This document shows positions 53,795 through 62,244 of a stretch of 64,000 nt of DNA, piece after piece. The notes beneath the pieces were generated by a model that was given only the letters and a program-made list of their open reading frames with translations, was not told the origin of the DNA and searched no databases. The stretch's first letter is position 1. Every line of letters starts with the position of its first letter. The position numbers and the translations under genes were made by a program. The DNA comes from Mitsuaria sp. PDC51 (GTDB taxonomy: Bacteria > Pseudomonadota > Gammaproteobacteria > Burkholderiales > Burkholderiaceae_C): positions 124,001-188,000 of the forward strand of contig NZ_FOZE01000002.1 in NCBI RefSeq assembly GCF_900113225.1, read 5' to 3'.

Positions 53795-54190
53795 TCAAGG
53801 CTGACGCGCGCTCAGGCCCATGTGGGTCAGCTTGCGAATCGCTCGACGATCGAAAGTCACGAATGTCTCGCCACCTCGTCGACGTCCCTCACAGGCGATC
53901 ACACCGTCCGAGAAATCTCCACCCGCCTGCAAGAGGTCCAGTCCCGCATCGACGATCTCGCCATCAAGGTCGATCCGGGGAAGCCCCAGCAGTCCACTGA
54001 TGGCCTTGTGGATGTCTCCTGAATCAAAACGGTAGCGCGTCCTCAAGACCCAGAACAGCTCACAAAGGCTTGAGACGGCGATCACGATCCGTTCTGCATC
54101 ACGAAACAAGTTCCGAACCATCATCTCTTGCTCGGGCGCATCGCCAACCACCAGACGCACGAGCAGGTTGGTGTCAGCGGTGATCCGCAT
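53795..54190 (-). CDS. PIN-domain ribonuclease toxin, VapC type
   Basis: A 131-residue PIN-fold endoribonuclease, probably a toxin that cleaves tRNA or other RNA. Acidic active-site residues are D6 (ADTNLL), E44 (LCELFW), D92 or D95 (GDFSDG) and D114 (FDRRA). Start ATG 54190 shares one base with the stop of the antitoxin gene (TGATG); a GTG one codon earlier is possible. GC content is lower than in flanking genes, as is usual for mobile toxin-antitoxin loci. Reads convergently towards dnaE2. Confidence 0.87.
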   Translation of the reverse strand: MRITADTNLLVRLVVGDAPEQEMMVRNLFRDAERIVIAVSSLCELFWVLRTRYRFDSGDIHKAISGLLGLPRIDLDGEIVDAGLDLLQAGGDFSDGVIACEGRRRGGETFVTFDRRAIRKLTHMGLSARQP

Positions 54191-54465
54191 CACCGCCGCC
54201 CCGCCCAGCCGTCCTCGATCGCTTTCCGGATCTGCTTCAGCGAAAGCGGCTTCTTCTGCTTGCGCGGCCGATCCCGAAGCATGCCAGCCACGCTGTCCAC
54301 TTGACTCGTCCGCCGCTCAAGGTGCAGATAGACCGTGCCATTCGCCCAGAAGTCCACATCGATGCACTCCCCGGGAAGCAAGCCCAGGTGCTCTATCACC
54401 TCGGCGGGCAGCATCACTTGATCGATAGAACCACGCGTGTCGATCTTCATCCTGGCCTTTTTCAT
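54190..54465 (-). CDS. AbrB/MazE-fold antitoxin, VapB type
   Basis: A 91-residue antitoxin. The N-terminal swapped-hairpin AbrB domain (ARMKIDTRGSIDQVMLPAEVI) binds DNA, and the C-terminal helix (KKPLSLKQIRKAIEDGW) should bind and inhibit the PIN toxin. AAGGAGCTTCCG stands directly before ATG 54465 and fixes this start; an ATG 7 codons upstream has no ribosome-binding site. Such pairs are usually autoregulated by the complex. Overlaps the toxin gene by one base. Confidence 0.85.
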   Translation of the reverse strand: MKKARMKIDTRGSIDQVMLPAEVIEHLGLLPGECIDVDFWANGTVYLHLERRTSQVDSVAGMLRDRPRKQKKPLSLKQIRKAIEDGWAGRR

Positions 54466-54731
54466 CGGAAGCTCCTTGGCACTCATGGAATGCGCTTGAG
54501 GTCGGAAGCCTAGCCCCGCACGCCATCGAAAAACCGCCTCTCCCCCTGACTTCCGTCAACGGTGGGAGAGAACGCGCGGCCTCCCCCTGCGGATCCCTCG
54601 GCTGTAGGTTCCGTCCGACGGCGCAATGCGTCCTCCGGGGGGTACCCAAGGGGTCGGTCCTTGCGGAAAGATCGGCTCAATGGTCCTCATGCCGACCCGC
54701 CCGTTCCGCTGGCGTGGCCGGCCCCGACATC

Positions 54732-55541
54732 ATGAAAAAGATTGCCGTCCGTGCCCGCGCGCTGCCCGTCGCGGCGCCGCTCATCCCGTCGCCCTCCTGG
54801 GCGCTGCTCGGCATCGAGCCGCTGCGTGCCGCGATGGAATACGCCAGCTGCCGCCTGATGGACCGCAGCGGTCATCCGCCCGGCGACGGTCATCCCGTCA
54901 TCGTGTTCCCCGGCCTGGCGGCCGACGCGCAGTCGATCGCGCCGCTGGTGGGCTTCTGCCATGGCCTCGGCTACGCGGCGCGCGACTGGGGCCGCGGCCT
55001 GAACACCGGGCCGGTGGGGAACATCGACCGCTGGCTCGACGCCCTCGCCGCCGACATCGAGGCGCTGGTCGCCGACCAGCCGCAGGCGGTCTCGCTGGTC
55101 GGCTGGAGCCTGGGCGGCATCTACGCGCGCGAGATCGCCAAGCGCATCGCGCTGCCCGTCCGGCAGGTCATCACGATCGGCACGCCGATCACCGGCGAGG
55201 CGGCGCAGACCAACGTCAGCCTGCTCTACCGCTGGATCAACGGCGCGCTGCCGGTGCTGGACGAGGACTTCAAGGCGCGCCTCCTGGCCGCACCCCAGGT
55301 GCCGACCACGGCCATCTACAGCCGCAGCGACGGCGTCGTCGCCTGGCAGGCCTGCGTGCAGCGCGAGGACCATCCGATGATCGAGAACGTCGAGGTCGAC
55401 GGCAGCCACTGCGGCCTGGTGTGGAATCCCGCGGTGCTGAAGGTGGTCGCCGACCGGCTCGCCCATGCGCCCGGCGCGTGGCGCCCCTATGGCGACGCCA
55501 CCGAGGCGAAACCCGCGCGCGCCGTCCAGTCGCTGAACTGA
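54732..55541 (+). CDS. Alpha/beta hydrolase
   Basis: A 269-residue hydrolase. The nucleophile elbow GWSLGG has Ser126, the oxyanion region is PVIVFPGLAADAQS, an Asp is available in YSRSDGVVAW and a catalytic His in GSHCGLVWN. It resembles lipase/esterase-like proteins with a lid. The N-terminal 25 residues are a basic/hydrophobic stretch, not a clear signal peptide. ATG 54732 (MKKIAVR) is used; a GTG six codons upstream is in frame. Its substrate is unknown. The 266-bp region upstream holds no gene. Confidence 0.82.
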   Translation: MKKIAVRARALPVAAPLIPSPSWALLGIEPLRAAMEYASCRLMDRSGHPPGDGHPVIVFPGLAADAQSIAPLVGFCHGLGYAARDWGRGLNTGPVGNIDRWLDALAADIEALVADQPQAVSLVGWSLGGIYAREIAKRIALPVRQVITIGTPITGEAAQTNVSLLYRWINGALPVLDEDFKARLLAAPQVPTTAIYSRSDGVVAWQACVQREDHPMIENVEVDGSHCGLVWNPAVLKVVADRLAHAPGAWRPYGDATEAKPARAVQSLN

Positions 55542-55608
55542 TCGGCGCCGAGCGCTGAGCAGCGCTCTGCGAGCGGCAGGCGCCGGGAGGCGCCGTGCCG
55601 CACCCGCG

Positions 55609-55680
55609 CTACCGGATCAAGGCGATCAGGATGATGATCGGAATCGGCACGCCCAGCAGGTACAGCAACAGCGATCGCAT
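55609..55680 (-). CDS. 23-residue hydrophobic micro-protein
   Basis: MRSLLLYLLGVPIPIIILIALIR, a single membrane helix, is preceded by AAGGAGAGCTCGC and ended by TAG. It lies 16 bp downstream of the PhnA-like membrane protein gene, on the same strand. The PIPIIILIAL core is a pattern that I have seen in short conserved proteobacterial proteins, but I cannot name the family. The good ribosome-binding site, the helix and the operon position support a real gene; it is shorter than the usual gene-finder cut-off. Confidence 0.7.
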   Translation of the reverse strand: MRSLLLYLLGVPIPIIILIALIR

Positions 55681-55696
55681 GCGAGCTCTCCTTGCT

Positions 55697-56737
55697 TCAG
55701 TCGATGAGGTCGCGCTGCCGGCCGCCGATGGTGGCCAGCAGGCTCGCGGTGAAGGCGCCGATCAGCAGCGCCACGAACATCCACAGCGCCGCCGCCAGCG
55801 TCGCCTTGCGCGCGGCATCCGCGGCTTCGCGGGCGCGCGTTTCCAGCGCCTGCGCCTCGGCGCGGGCGCGCTGCAGCGTCTCGGTCACGCGCCGTTCGGC
55901 CTCGGCCTGCGTCAGGCCGGTCCGCTGCGCCACCAGCTGCGAGGCGGCGCGCGTGTCGTCCGAGGACAGGCGGCCCTCATGACGCAGCGCCCGTACCACG
56001 AGGCGTCGCAGCGCGGCGGACGACTGCTCGTCCGCATGCGCCATCGACGCGTCCGGCCAGCCGCGCAGCGTCGCCGGATTGGCCCCGGCCGGCGCAGCGC
56101 CGGCGGTCGCGGTGAGCGAGGGCCGCAGCAGCGTGTCCACGTAATAGCCGAGATCGTCGCGAGCCAGCGGATCCGAGCCCGCCCGGCCCTCCGCGCCGCG
56201 CTCGGCCAGGGTGCCGTCGGTCTCGGGCGATGTCCCCGCGGTCGCCGTCGTCGCTGTCGCCGCCGCACCGGCCGTCGCGACGCCGGCTGCGGTCGCCGCT
56301 CCCTTCACCCCCAGTCCCGCGATCGCGCCCACCGACGCCGTCAGCGTGGCCGCGGTGAACAGCGTCGCCACCGCCCAGGACAGCAGGCCGTGGGCGGTAT
56401 CGCGGAAGTGGACCTCGTCGGCATCGGTGCCGCGCCAGCGCACCCGCAGCCGTCCGGCCAGGTAGCCCCCAAGCCCCGACGCCGCCAATTGCGTGAAGGC
56501 GAGCCACGCGATACCCGCCGCGCCGAGCGTGCCGGCGCTGGCGCCATCGCCGCCCCAGGGCGACACGGCGGCCAGGCCCAGCCCGACGCCGAGCAGCAGC
56601 AGGATCAGCGACAACGCCGCCGCCGCGGCCGCACCGGCCAGCACCGCGCCCCACGACACCGCCGAGACCGTCCCCCGGGCGGGGTAGGCTCCGCCGACGC
56701 TGCTCTCGCCCGCATACCAGGCTTCGTTCGCGACCAT
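55697..56737 (-). CDS. Multi-span membrane protein (PhnA-like)
   Basis: A 346-residue protein. N-terminal hydrophobic segments (about 30-60, 70-95, 118-145) and a last one near 317-335 flank a cytoplasmic or periplasmic part with repeated Ala-rich helices (AEAERRVTETLQRARAEAQALETRAREAADAARK, in part) that look coiled-coil. The arrangement matches PhnA-like integral membrane proteins; the function is unknown. It is transcribed divergently from the 494-residue gene and is followed by the 23-codon gene. Confidence 0.72.
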   Translation of the reverse strand: MVANEAWYAGESSVGGAYPARGTVSAVSWGAVLAGAAAAAALSLILLLLGVGLGLAAVSPWGGDGASAGTLGAAGIAWLAFTQLAASGLGGYLAGRLRVRWRGTDADEVHFRDTAHGLLSWAVATLFTAATLTASVGAIAGLGVKGAATAAGVATAGAAATATTATAGTSPETDGTLAERGAEGRAGSDPLARDDLGYYVDTLLRPSLTATAGAAPAGANPATLRGWPDASMAHADEQSSAALRRLVVRALRHEGRLSSDDTRAASQLVAQRTGLTQAEAERRVTETLQRARAEAQALETRAREAADAARKATLAAALWMFVALLIGAFTASLLATIGGRQRDLID

Positions 56738-56825
56738 CGCAATCCCCTCGAGTGGTGATGAGGTCTGCTGGCAAAGGACGGACCTGAGATCGGGGACGCC
56801 CCTTTGGAGACGGCGCCCATGACCG

Positions 56826-56870
56826 GTGCCGTAACCCCGTGCCGTAACCCGGCGCCGTAACGCGCGTTAC
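56826..56870. repeat. Three tandem 13-bp repeats and a GTAAC/GTTAC palindrome in a divergent promoter
   Basis: Three consecutive units GTGCCGTAACCCC, GTGCCGTAACCCG and GCGCCGTAACGCG (56826-56864) are followed by CGTTAC, so that the last unit forms the 14-bp palindrome GTAACGCGCGTTAC (56857-56870). The 13-bp period is between one and one and a half helical turns. They lie between the membrane protein gene and the 494-residue gene and look like an operator array. Confidence 0.6.
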
Positions 56871-56918
56871 GCCGATGCCGTCACACCGACCGCGCGGCCC
56901 GCGCAGAATGCGTCACCC

Positions 56919-58403
56919 ATGACCGTTGCCACCGTTGCCTCCGTTTCCTCCGCACCCGTCGCCGACAGCGTCGCGCATCGCCTCCAGCTGCTGCCGCACG
57001 GCCTGCGCATCGACGGCCTGCCCGAACTCCGCAACCGCCTGCTGCCGCGCCTGCTGGCCGCGCTGCTGCAGGCGCACGAGCAGGGCCTGGCCCGCGTCGA
57101 CAGCCCCTGCTCGCGCGCCGAGCTGCGCGAGCGCATCGCCGGCATGGCCGAGCTGCACCGCACCCAGGTCTGGCGCGCGCTGGCGTTGCTGGACGACGGC
57201 CCGCTGGCCGCGCTGATCGAGGCCAGCGCCCGCAGCAGCGGCCCGTTCTGGCTGAACGCCCCACTGCTGGCGCGCTGCCAAGTTGAGATCGATGGCGAGC
57301 CCGCCGCCGGCGAAGCCCTCGCGCGCTGGCTCGGCCAGCAGCGCCCGGTGCGCGCGCCGGCCGCCGCGCCGCTGCTGCCGCTGGCCTACGCCGAGGCGCT
57401 GGCGCGCGCTGACTACCTGCTCGACCGCGGCGAGCTCTACCCCGCCCGGCTCGCGCTCCAGCAAGCCGCGCCGCACGTGCCGGAGGGCGACGACGCCGCG
57501 GCCGCCGCGCTCGGCTTGCGCCGCGCCCGCATCGCGCGCCGCCTGGGCGACTGGGCCGCGCTGCAGGACGAGCTGCGCGAACTCGGCCAGGCCCTCAACC
57601 ATGGCCGCCTGCCCAGGCTGGAACGCCGGCAGCTGCGCGCCCGCGTCGCGATCCTGGCGGCCTGGCACTGGTACGGCAGCCTCGGCCAGGCCGCGCCGGC
57701 GCTGGACAAGCTCGACGAGGTCGAGCCCGAGGCGCTCGCCAGCGACTCCACCCTGCGCTGCGACCACGGCAACCTGCGCGGCATCGTGCTGCGCGAGCTC
57801 GCCCTGGCCCGCGGCGACGCGGCGCTGGCGACGCAGTCGCTGGCCAGCCTGGGCGATGCGTTGCGCGCCGCCTCGCTGGCCGGCCTGCCCGACGCGCTGC
57901 AGGTCTGCGCCGCCAATTTGTCCAACACGCTGGGCCAGCTCGTCGAGGCCGGCCTGCTGCCCGCCGCCGGCCCCGGCATCGCGGACGCGCTGCGCTGGCT
58001 GCTGCTGAGCGACGCGCTTTGCGCGCGCTGGCAGCTCGGACGCAGCTCGCTGCTGAACACCATCTTCCTGCTGCGACTGGCGGCGCTGGGCCGGCTGGAC
58101 TTCGCCGCGCTCCAGCGCCTCGCTTCGGCGCAGGGCCTGCCGCTGCCGGCGGTCTCCTTCAACGAGCTCGCGGCCCAGCGCTGGGCCTCCTGCCGCGCGC
58201 GCCACTCGCAGCTTCCCGCCGACCAGCGCTGCGCCTTCCTGCTGCTGTGGGCCCGCCACGCGCTCGACGAAGGCGACGCCTTCACCGCCACCGACCTGGT
58301 TCGCCAGGCCCGGCTGCAGGCCCGCAAGCTGCGCGACGAGGACGCGCGGCGCCGCTACCTCGACGAGGCCGAGGCGCTGATGCCGCGCACCCGCCGCGCC
58401 TGA
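56919..58403 (+). CDS. Unknown 494-residue alpha-helical protein
   Basis: I do not recognise a family. The first 100 residues contain helix-turn-like segments (SRAELRERIAGMAELHRTQVWRALALL) that could be a winged helix. The rest is an Ala/Leu/Arg-rich helical solenoid with TPR-like repeats of paired helices (ALARADYLLDRGELYPARLALQQAAP, LGLRRARIARRLGDWAALQDELREL, LFATDLVRQARLQARKL; in parts). No signal peptide. Its promoter region carries the 13-bp repeats. The architecture may suit a MalT/AAA-lacking transcription regulator or scaffold, but this is a guess. Confidence 0.55.
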   Translation: MTVATVASVSSAPVADSVAHRLQLLPHGLRIDGLPELRNRLLPRLLAALLQAHEQGLARVDSPCSRAELRERIAGMAELHRTQVWRALALLDDGPLAALIEASARSSGPFWLNAPLLARCQVEIDGEPAAGEALARWLGQQRPVRAPAAAPLLPLAYAEALARADYLLDRGELYPARLALQQAAPHVPEGDDAAAAALGLRRARIARRLGDWAALQDELRELGQALNHGRLPRLERRQLRARVAILAAWHWYGSLGQAAPALDKLDEVEPEALASDSTLRCDHGNLRGIVLRELALARGDAALATQSLASLGDALRAASLAGLPDALQVCAANLSNTLGQLVEAGLLPAAGPGIADALRWLLLSDALCARWQLGRSSLLNTIFLLRLAALGRLDFAALQRLASAQGLPLPAVSFNELAAQRWASCRARHSQLPADQRCAFLLLWARHALDEGDAFTATDLVRQARLQARKLRDEDARRRYLDEAEALMPRTRRA

Positions 58404-58555
58404 GCCGAAGCGATCCATCGCGGCGCCCGCGCAGCGCGGGATCGACCGCGCGAGGTCGCAGGTCGCAGCCGCAACGCCCGTAACCGCACTTCGATGCGGC
58501 GCGGCGCGACGGACTCCGGACACTGGTGGCCTCGATCACCGCACGGAGTTCCTCC

Positions 58556-59467
58556 ATGACCCTGTCCCGTCTGTCGACCGGCGCCCTGCTCGTCTGCCTC
58601 GCGCTCACCGCCTGCCGCGCCTCGTTCGCACAGGGCGGCGCGACGCCCACTCCAGCCCCATCCGCCACGTCCTCCGCGCCCGCCGCCCTGGCCGTCGTCC
58701 CCGCCGACCAGCGCGAGCGCTGGGAGACCCGCCCGGAGTTGCAGCGCCATTTCGCCGAGCTCGGCACCGCGGGCACGATCGCCGTGCTCGACACCCGCGC
58801 GCATCGCTGGATCGCCTCGGACAGCGTGCGCGCCTTCGAGACCTTCCTGCCCGCCTCGACCTTCAAGATCCCGATGTCGCTGATCGCGCTGGAGACCGGC
58901 GCCGCGGTCGACGAGACGCAACCCTTCAAATGGGACGGCACCGAGCGGCGGATCGCCGACTGGAACCGCGACCAGACGCTGGCCTCGGCCTACCGGGTCT
59001 CGGCGGTGTGGGTGTTCCAGTCGCTGGCCCGCCAAGTCGGCCAGCCGACGGTGCAGCAGTTCCTGCGCGACTTCCGCTACGGCAACGCGATCGCGGGCCC
59101 GGTCGGCGATCGCTTCTGGCTCGACGGCGACCTGCGCATCTCCGCGGTCGGCCAGGTGGAATTCCTGCGCCGCGTGCATGACCGCGCGCTGCCGCTGTCC
59201 GACCGGACCTACGACATCGCTCGCAAGGTCCTGCTGCGCGAGCAGGGCCCCGGCTGGCGGATGTACGCCAAGACCGGCTGGGCCGATGACGCCCGGCCGC
59301 GGCCGATCGGCTGGTTCGTCGGCTGGGTCGAGCAGGACCGCGACCCGCGGCCGGTCTACTTCGCGCTCAACCTGGACATGACCGATGCGGCTTTCGCCCC
59401 GCGCCGCGAGGAGATCGCCAAGCGCGTGCTGCGCGCGCTCGGCGCGCTGGAGCCCGCCAGGCCGTGA
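58556..59467 (+). CDS. blaOXA: Class D (OXA-type) beta-lactamase
   Basis: A 303-residue periplasmic serine beta-lactamase. Signal peptide region MTLSRLSTGALLVCLALTAC (LTAC is lipobox-like, Cys20), then a Pro/Ala/Ser linker to about residue 50. All class D motifs are present: S101-T-F-K104, S149-A-V151, Y175-G-N177 and K239-T-G241; the W-x-x-G (GWFVGW) follows near 252. Base composition matches the host, so it is probably intrinsic and not recently acquired. GGAG stands 8 bases before ATG 58556. Spectrum cannot be told from sequence. Confidence 0.9.
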   Translation: MTLSRLSTGALLVCLALTACRASFAQGGATPTPAPSATSSAPAALAVVPADQRERWETRPELQRHFAELGTAGTIAVLDTRAHRWIASDSVRAFETFLPASTFKIPMSLIALETGAAVDETQPFKWDGTERRIADWNRDQTLASAYRVSAVWVFQSLARQVGQPTVQQFLRDFRYGNAIAGPVGDRFWLDGDLRISAVGQVEFLRRVHDRALPLSDRTYDIARKVLLREQGPGWRMYAKTGWADDARPRPIGWFVGWVEQDRDPRPVYFALNLDMTDAAFAPRREEIAKRVLRALGALEPARP

Positions 59468-59519
59468 GCGATCGCCGATACTCGCCCGATCGTCGACAAC
59501 CCCGATTGGACGCCCCCCG

Positions 59520-60011
59520 ATGAAGTCCCCCGCTCTCGCCCGCGCCGCCCTCCTTCCCCTCCTGCTGGTCGCCGGACTGGCCCAGGCCCAGGTCGTCGTC
59601 AGCGACGCCTGGGTCCGCGCCACGGTGCCGCAGCAGAAGTCCACCGGCGCCTTCATGCAGATCAAGTCGCCGACGGACACGAAGCTGGTGTCGATCAGCT
59701 CGCCGGTCGCCGGCGTGGCCGAGGTGCACGAGATGGCGATGGACGGCAACGTCATGCGCATGCGGCCGGTCAGCGCGCTGGCGGTGCCGGCCGGCAAGCC
59801 GGTGGACCTGAAGCCGGGCGGTTATCACGTGATGCTGATGGAGCTGAAGGGCCCGCTCAAGACCGGCGACGCGGTGCCGCTGACGTTGGTGTTCGAGGGC
59901 GCTGACAAGTCGCGCTCGACCGTCACCGTCCAGGCGCCGGCCCGGACCGGCCCGGTCACCGCCCCCGACGCCAAGGACCCGCACGCGGGCCACGGCGACC
60001 ACAAGCACTGA
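59520..60011 (+). CDS. PCu(A)C-type periplasmic copper chaperone
   Basis: A 163-residue periplasmic protein that delivers Cu(I), typically to cytochrome c oxidase. Signal peptide 1-23 (AQAQ). The metal motif H-x10-M-x21-H-x-M is exact: H70, M81, H103 and M105. The C-terminus HAGHGDHKH is an additional His-rich tail that could bind copper(II). There are no Sco or oxidase genes beside it. It follows the beta-lactamase gene after 52 bp. Confidence 0.92.
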   Translation: MKSPALARAALLPLLLVAGLAQAQVVVSDAWVRATVPQQKSTGAFMQIKSPTDTKLVSISSPVAGVAEVHEMAMDGNVMRMRPVSALAVPAGKPVDLKPGGYHVMLMELKGPLKTGDAVPLTLVFEGADKSRSTVTVQAPARTGPVTAPDAKDPHAGHGDHKH

Positions 60012-60026
60012 ACGCGCGACCGCGGC

Positions 60027-60965
60027 TCAGGGGCGCCGCAGCCCCTGCGCGAGGTGATCCACCAGCGCCTTGAGCCGCAAGGGCAGGAAGCGCTGGCTGG
60101 GCATCAGCGCATGCAGCGGCATCGGACGCCCCACCCATTCGGGCAGCACCTCCACCAGCGCGCCGCTGGCCAGGCTGTCGCGGATGTCGAGGTCGCTCTT
60201 GTAGGTGAGCCCCCGCCCTTCGAGGGCCCACTGGTGGGCGATGCCGCCGTCGTCGGCGGTGCGCCGGCCCTGCACCGACACCTCCACCGGCGCCGCCTGC
60301 ATCGCGTCGCGGCGCCAGAAGCGCCACTCGCGCTCCAGCCGGTCGCCGATCTTGAAGCGGATGCATTCGTGCTGCGTCAGCTCGCCGGGATGGGTGGGCC
60401 GTCCCTCCCGCTTCAGATAGTCCGGCGACGCGACCAGCAGCCGGCGTCCGTCATGGAGCTTGCGCGCCACCAGCCGCGAGTCGGCCAGCTCGCCATACCG
60501 CAGCGCCAGGTCCACCTCGTCGCGCACCACGTCCTGCAGCGCGTCGCCGACGCTGAGCTGCAGCTCGACGCCCGGGTGGCGGTCGAGGAAGCTGTCCAGC
60601 AGCGGCAGCAGCGCCCGCCGCGTCAGGTCGCTGGACGCGCTCAGGCGGATGCGCCCGCGCAGGGCCGCCTGGTTGCCGCGGCCCTTGCCCGCCGGGCCCT
60701 CGCCCTCGGACACCAGCGCCAGGCCCTCGTCGAGCAGCTCCAGCGCCCGCTGCGCATAGTCCCGCAACCGCTCGCCGGCCATGGTCAGCCGCAGGGCCCG
60801 CGTGCTGCGCTCGGCCAGCCGCACGCCCAGCCGCGCCTCCAGCTTCTTCAGCATCGCGCTGGCCGCCGCCGGCGTGATGCCCATCTCGCGCGACGCCGCG
60901 GTCAGGCTGCCGCCCCGCGCGCACTCGATCAGCAGGCGCAGCTCGGCGGTGTTCTCGATGTCCAT
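60027..60965 (-). CDS. LysR-family transcriptional regulator
   Basis: A 312-residue LysR regulator. N-terminal winged helix (about 1-60: AELRLLIECARGGSLTAASREMGITPAAASAMLKKLE in part) and a C-terminal effector-binding domain (about 95-300). GAGGAGG stands 7 bases before ATG 60965, which fixes the start. Divergent from the quinone oxidoreductase-like gene; its usual role would be to activate that gene on sensing an electrophile or quinone. The ligand is unknown. Confidence 0.93.
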   Translation of the reverse strand: MDIENTAELRLLIECARGGSLTAASREMGITPAAASAMLKKLEARLGVRLAERSTRALRLTMAGERLRDYAQRALELLDEGLALVSEGEGPAGKGRGNQAALRGRIRLSASSDLTRRALLPLLDSFLDRHPGVELQLSVGDALQDVVRDEVDLALRYGELADSRLVARKLHDGRRLLVASPDYLKREGRPTHPGELTQHECIRFKIGDRLEREWRFWRRDAMQAAPVEVSVQGRRTADDGGIAHQWALEGRGLTYKSDLDIRDSLASGALVEVLPEWVGRPMPLHALMPSQRFLPLRLKALVDHLAQGLRRP

Positions 60966-60987
60966 GGGCCGTCCTCCTCGGGGAATC

Positions 60988-61004
60988 TTCAATCCAGGTT
61001 TGAA
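60988..61004. promoter_or_regulatory. Candidate LysR operator TTCAA-N7-TTGAA
   Basis: A perfect inverted repeat, TTCAA (60988-60992) and TTGAA (61000-61004), lies 23 bp before the LysR start and 112 bp before the oxidoreductase start. It matches the T-N11-A layout of LysR boxes. Confidence 0.55.
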
Positions 61005-61115
61005 ACTGATAGCCATTCAGCAGGCTTCATTGATTCTGCCCAAGCGCGCACCATCCGTCCCCTGCGGGTCCTCATCCCCTCTTCCTGTCTCCCAATCCTT
61101 AAAAGGAGTCGTCTC

Positions 61116-62156
61116 ATGAAAGCCGTCGGCTACTTCCAGTCATTGCCCATCACCGCCTCCGAGTCGCTGCTCGACCTGGACCTGCCCCTGCCCGCCCCCG
61201 GACCGAAGGACCTGCTGGTCGAGGTCGCCGCGGTCGCCGTGAATCCGGTGGACACCAAGATCCGGGTGCGCCGCGCCAGCGCCGATGGCACGACGCCGGT
61301 GATCCTGGGCTGGGACGCGGTCGGCACGGTGCGCGCGATCGGTCCGGAGGTCAGCGGCTTCGCCGTCGGCGACCGGGTCTGGTACGCCGGCGACATCACC
61401 CGCCCCGGCAGCAATGCGCAGTTCCAGTGCGTCGACCACCGCATCGCCGCCCGCGCGCCCACGACGGTGAGCGACGCCGAGGCTGCCGCGCTGCCGTTGA
61501 CCGCGATCACCGCCTGGGAACTGCTGTTCGACCGCCTGCAGGTGCAGCAGCAGGCGGACCGTCCGGTCAGCCTGCTGGTCACCGGCGCGGCGGGGGGCGT
61601 CGGCTCCATCCTGGTCCAGCTGGCACGACGCCAGACCCACCTGACCGTCATCGGCACCAGCTCCGAGCCGGAGGGCGAAGGCGGCCGCTGGCTGCGCTCG
61701 CTGGGCGCGCATCACGTGATCAACCACCGCGAGCCGATCGCGCCGCAAATCGCCGCCCTGCAGCGCGACGGCGCGCCGCCGCTGCGCTACGTCACCAGCC
61801 TGACCCACACGCCGCAGCACTTCCCAGGCCTGGTCGAGGCCCTCGAACCGCAGGGCAAGCTGGCGCTGATCGATGACTTCGGTCCGGGCGACATCGACGT
61901 GATGGCGCTGAAGGGCAAGTCGCTGTCGCTGCACTGGGAACTGATGTTCACGCGCAGCATGCATGCGACGCACGACATCGCCGCCCAGGGCCGGCTGCTG
62001 GCCGAGGTCGCCGCGCTGGTCGACGCGGGGCAACTGCGCACGACGCTGGCCGACGTCGTCGGTCCGATCTCCGCCGAGCACCTCCGGCGCGCCCATGCGC
62101 TGCAGGAGAGCCAGCGCCAGCGCGGCAAGCTGGTGCTGCAGGGCTGGCCCGCCTGA
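61116..62156 (+). CDS. Quinone-oxidoreductase-type MDR dehydrogenase
   Basis: A 346-residue NADPH-dependent enzyme of the zinc-free quinone oxidoreductase/ZTA-like group. The N-terminal GroES-like fold has VAVNPVDTKIRVRR. The dinucleotide fold has GAAGGVGSILVQLARR near 160-175, and no zinc-binding cysteine cluster. AAAAGGAG stands 9 bases before ATG 61116. Substrate is probably a quinone or alpha,beta-unsaturated carbonyl; regulated by the divergent LysR gene. Confidence 0.9.
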   Translation: MKAVGYFQSLPITASESLLDLDLPLPAPGPKDLLVEVAAVAVNPVDTKIRVRRASADGTTPVILGWDAVGTVRAIGPEVSGFAVGDRVWYAGDITRPGSNAQFQCVDHRIAARAPTTVSDAEAAALPLTAITAWELLFDRLQVQQQADRPVSLLVTGAAGGVGSILVQLARRQTHLTVIGTSSEPEGEGGRWLRSLGAHHVINHREPIAPQIAALQRDGAPPLRYVTSLTHTPQHFPGLVEALEPQGKLALIDDFGPGDIDVMALKGKSLSLHWELMFTRSMHATHDIAAQGRLLAEVAALVDAGQLRTTLADVVGPISAEHLRRAHALQESQRQRGKLVLQGWPA

Positions 62157-62244
62157 ACGGGGCCTGAGCGCGGCCTGAACGTCGGGGCCGCGAGGTCCGC
62201 GTTGCGCGCATGCCGCACTTCTCGTCACAGTTGTGACGTCTTAC

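Noticed and set aside
53820-54035. Small plus-strand frames opposite the PIN toxin
   Set aside because: No ribosome-binding site and no conserved features; the minus-strand PIN protein explains the segment.
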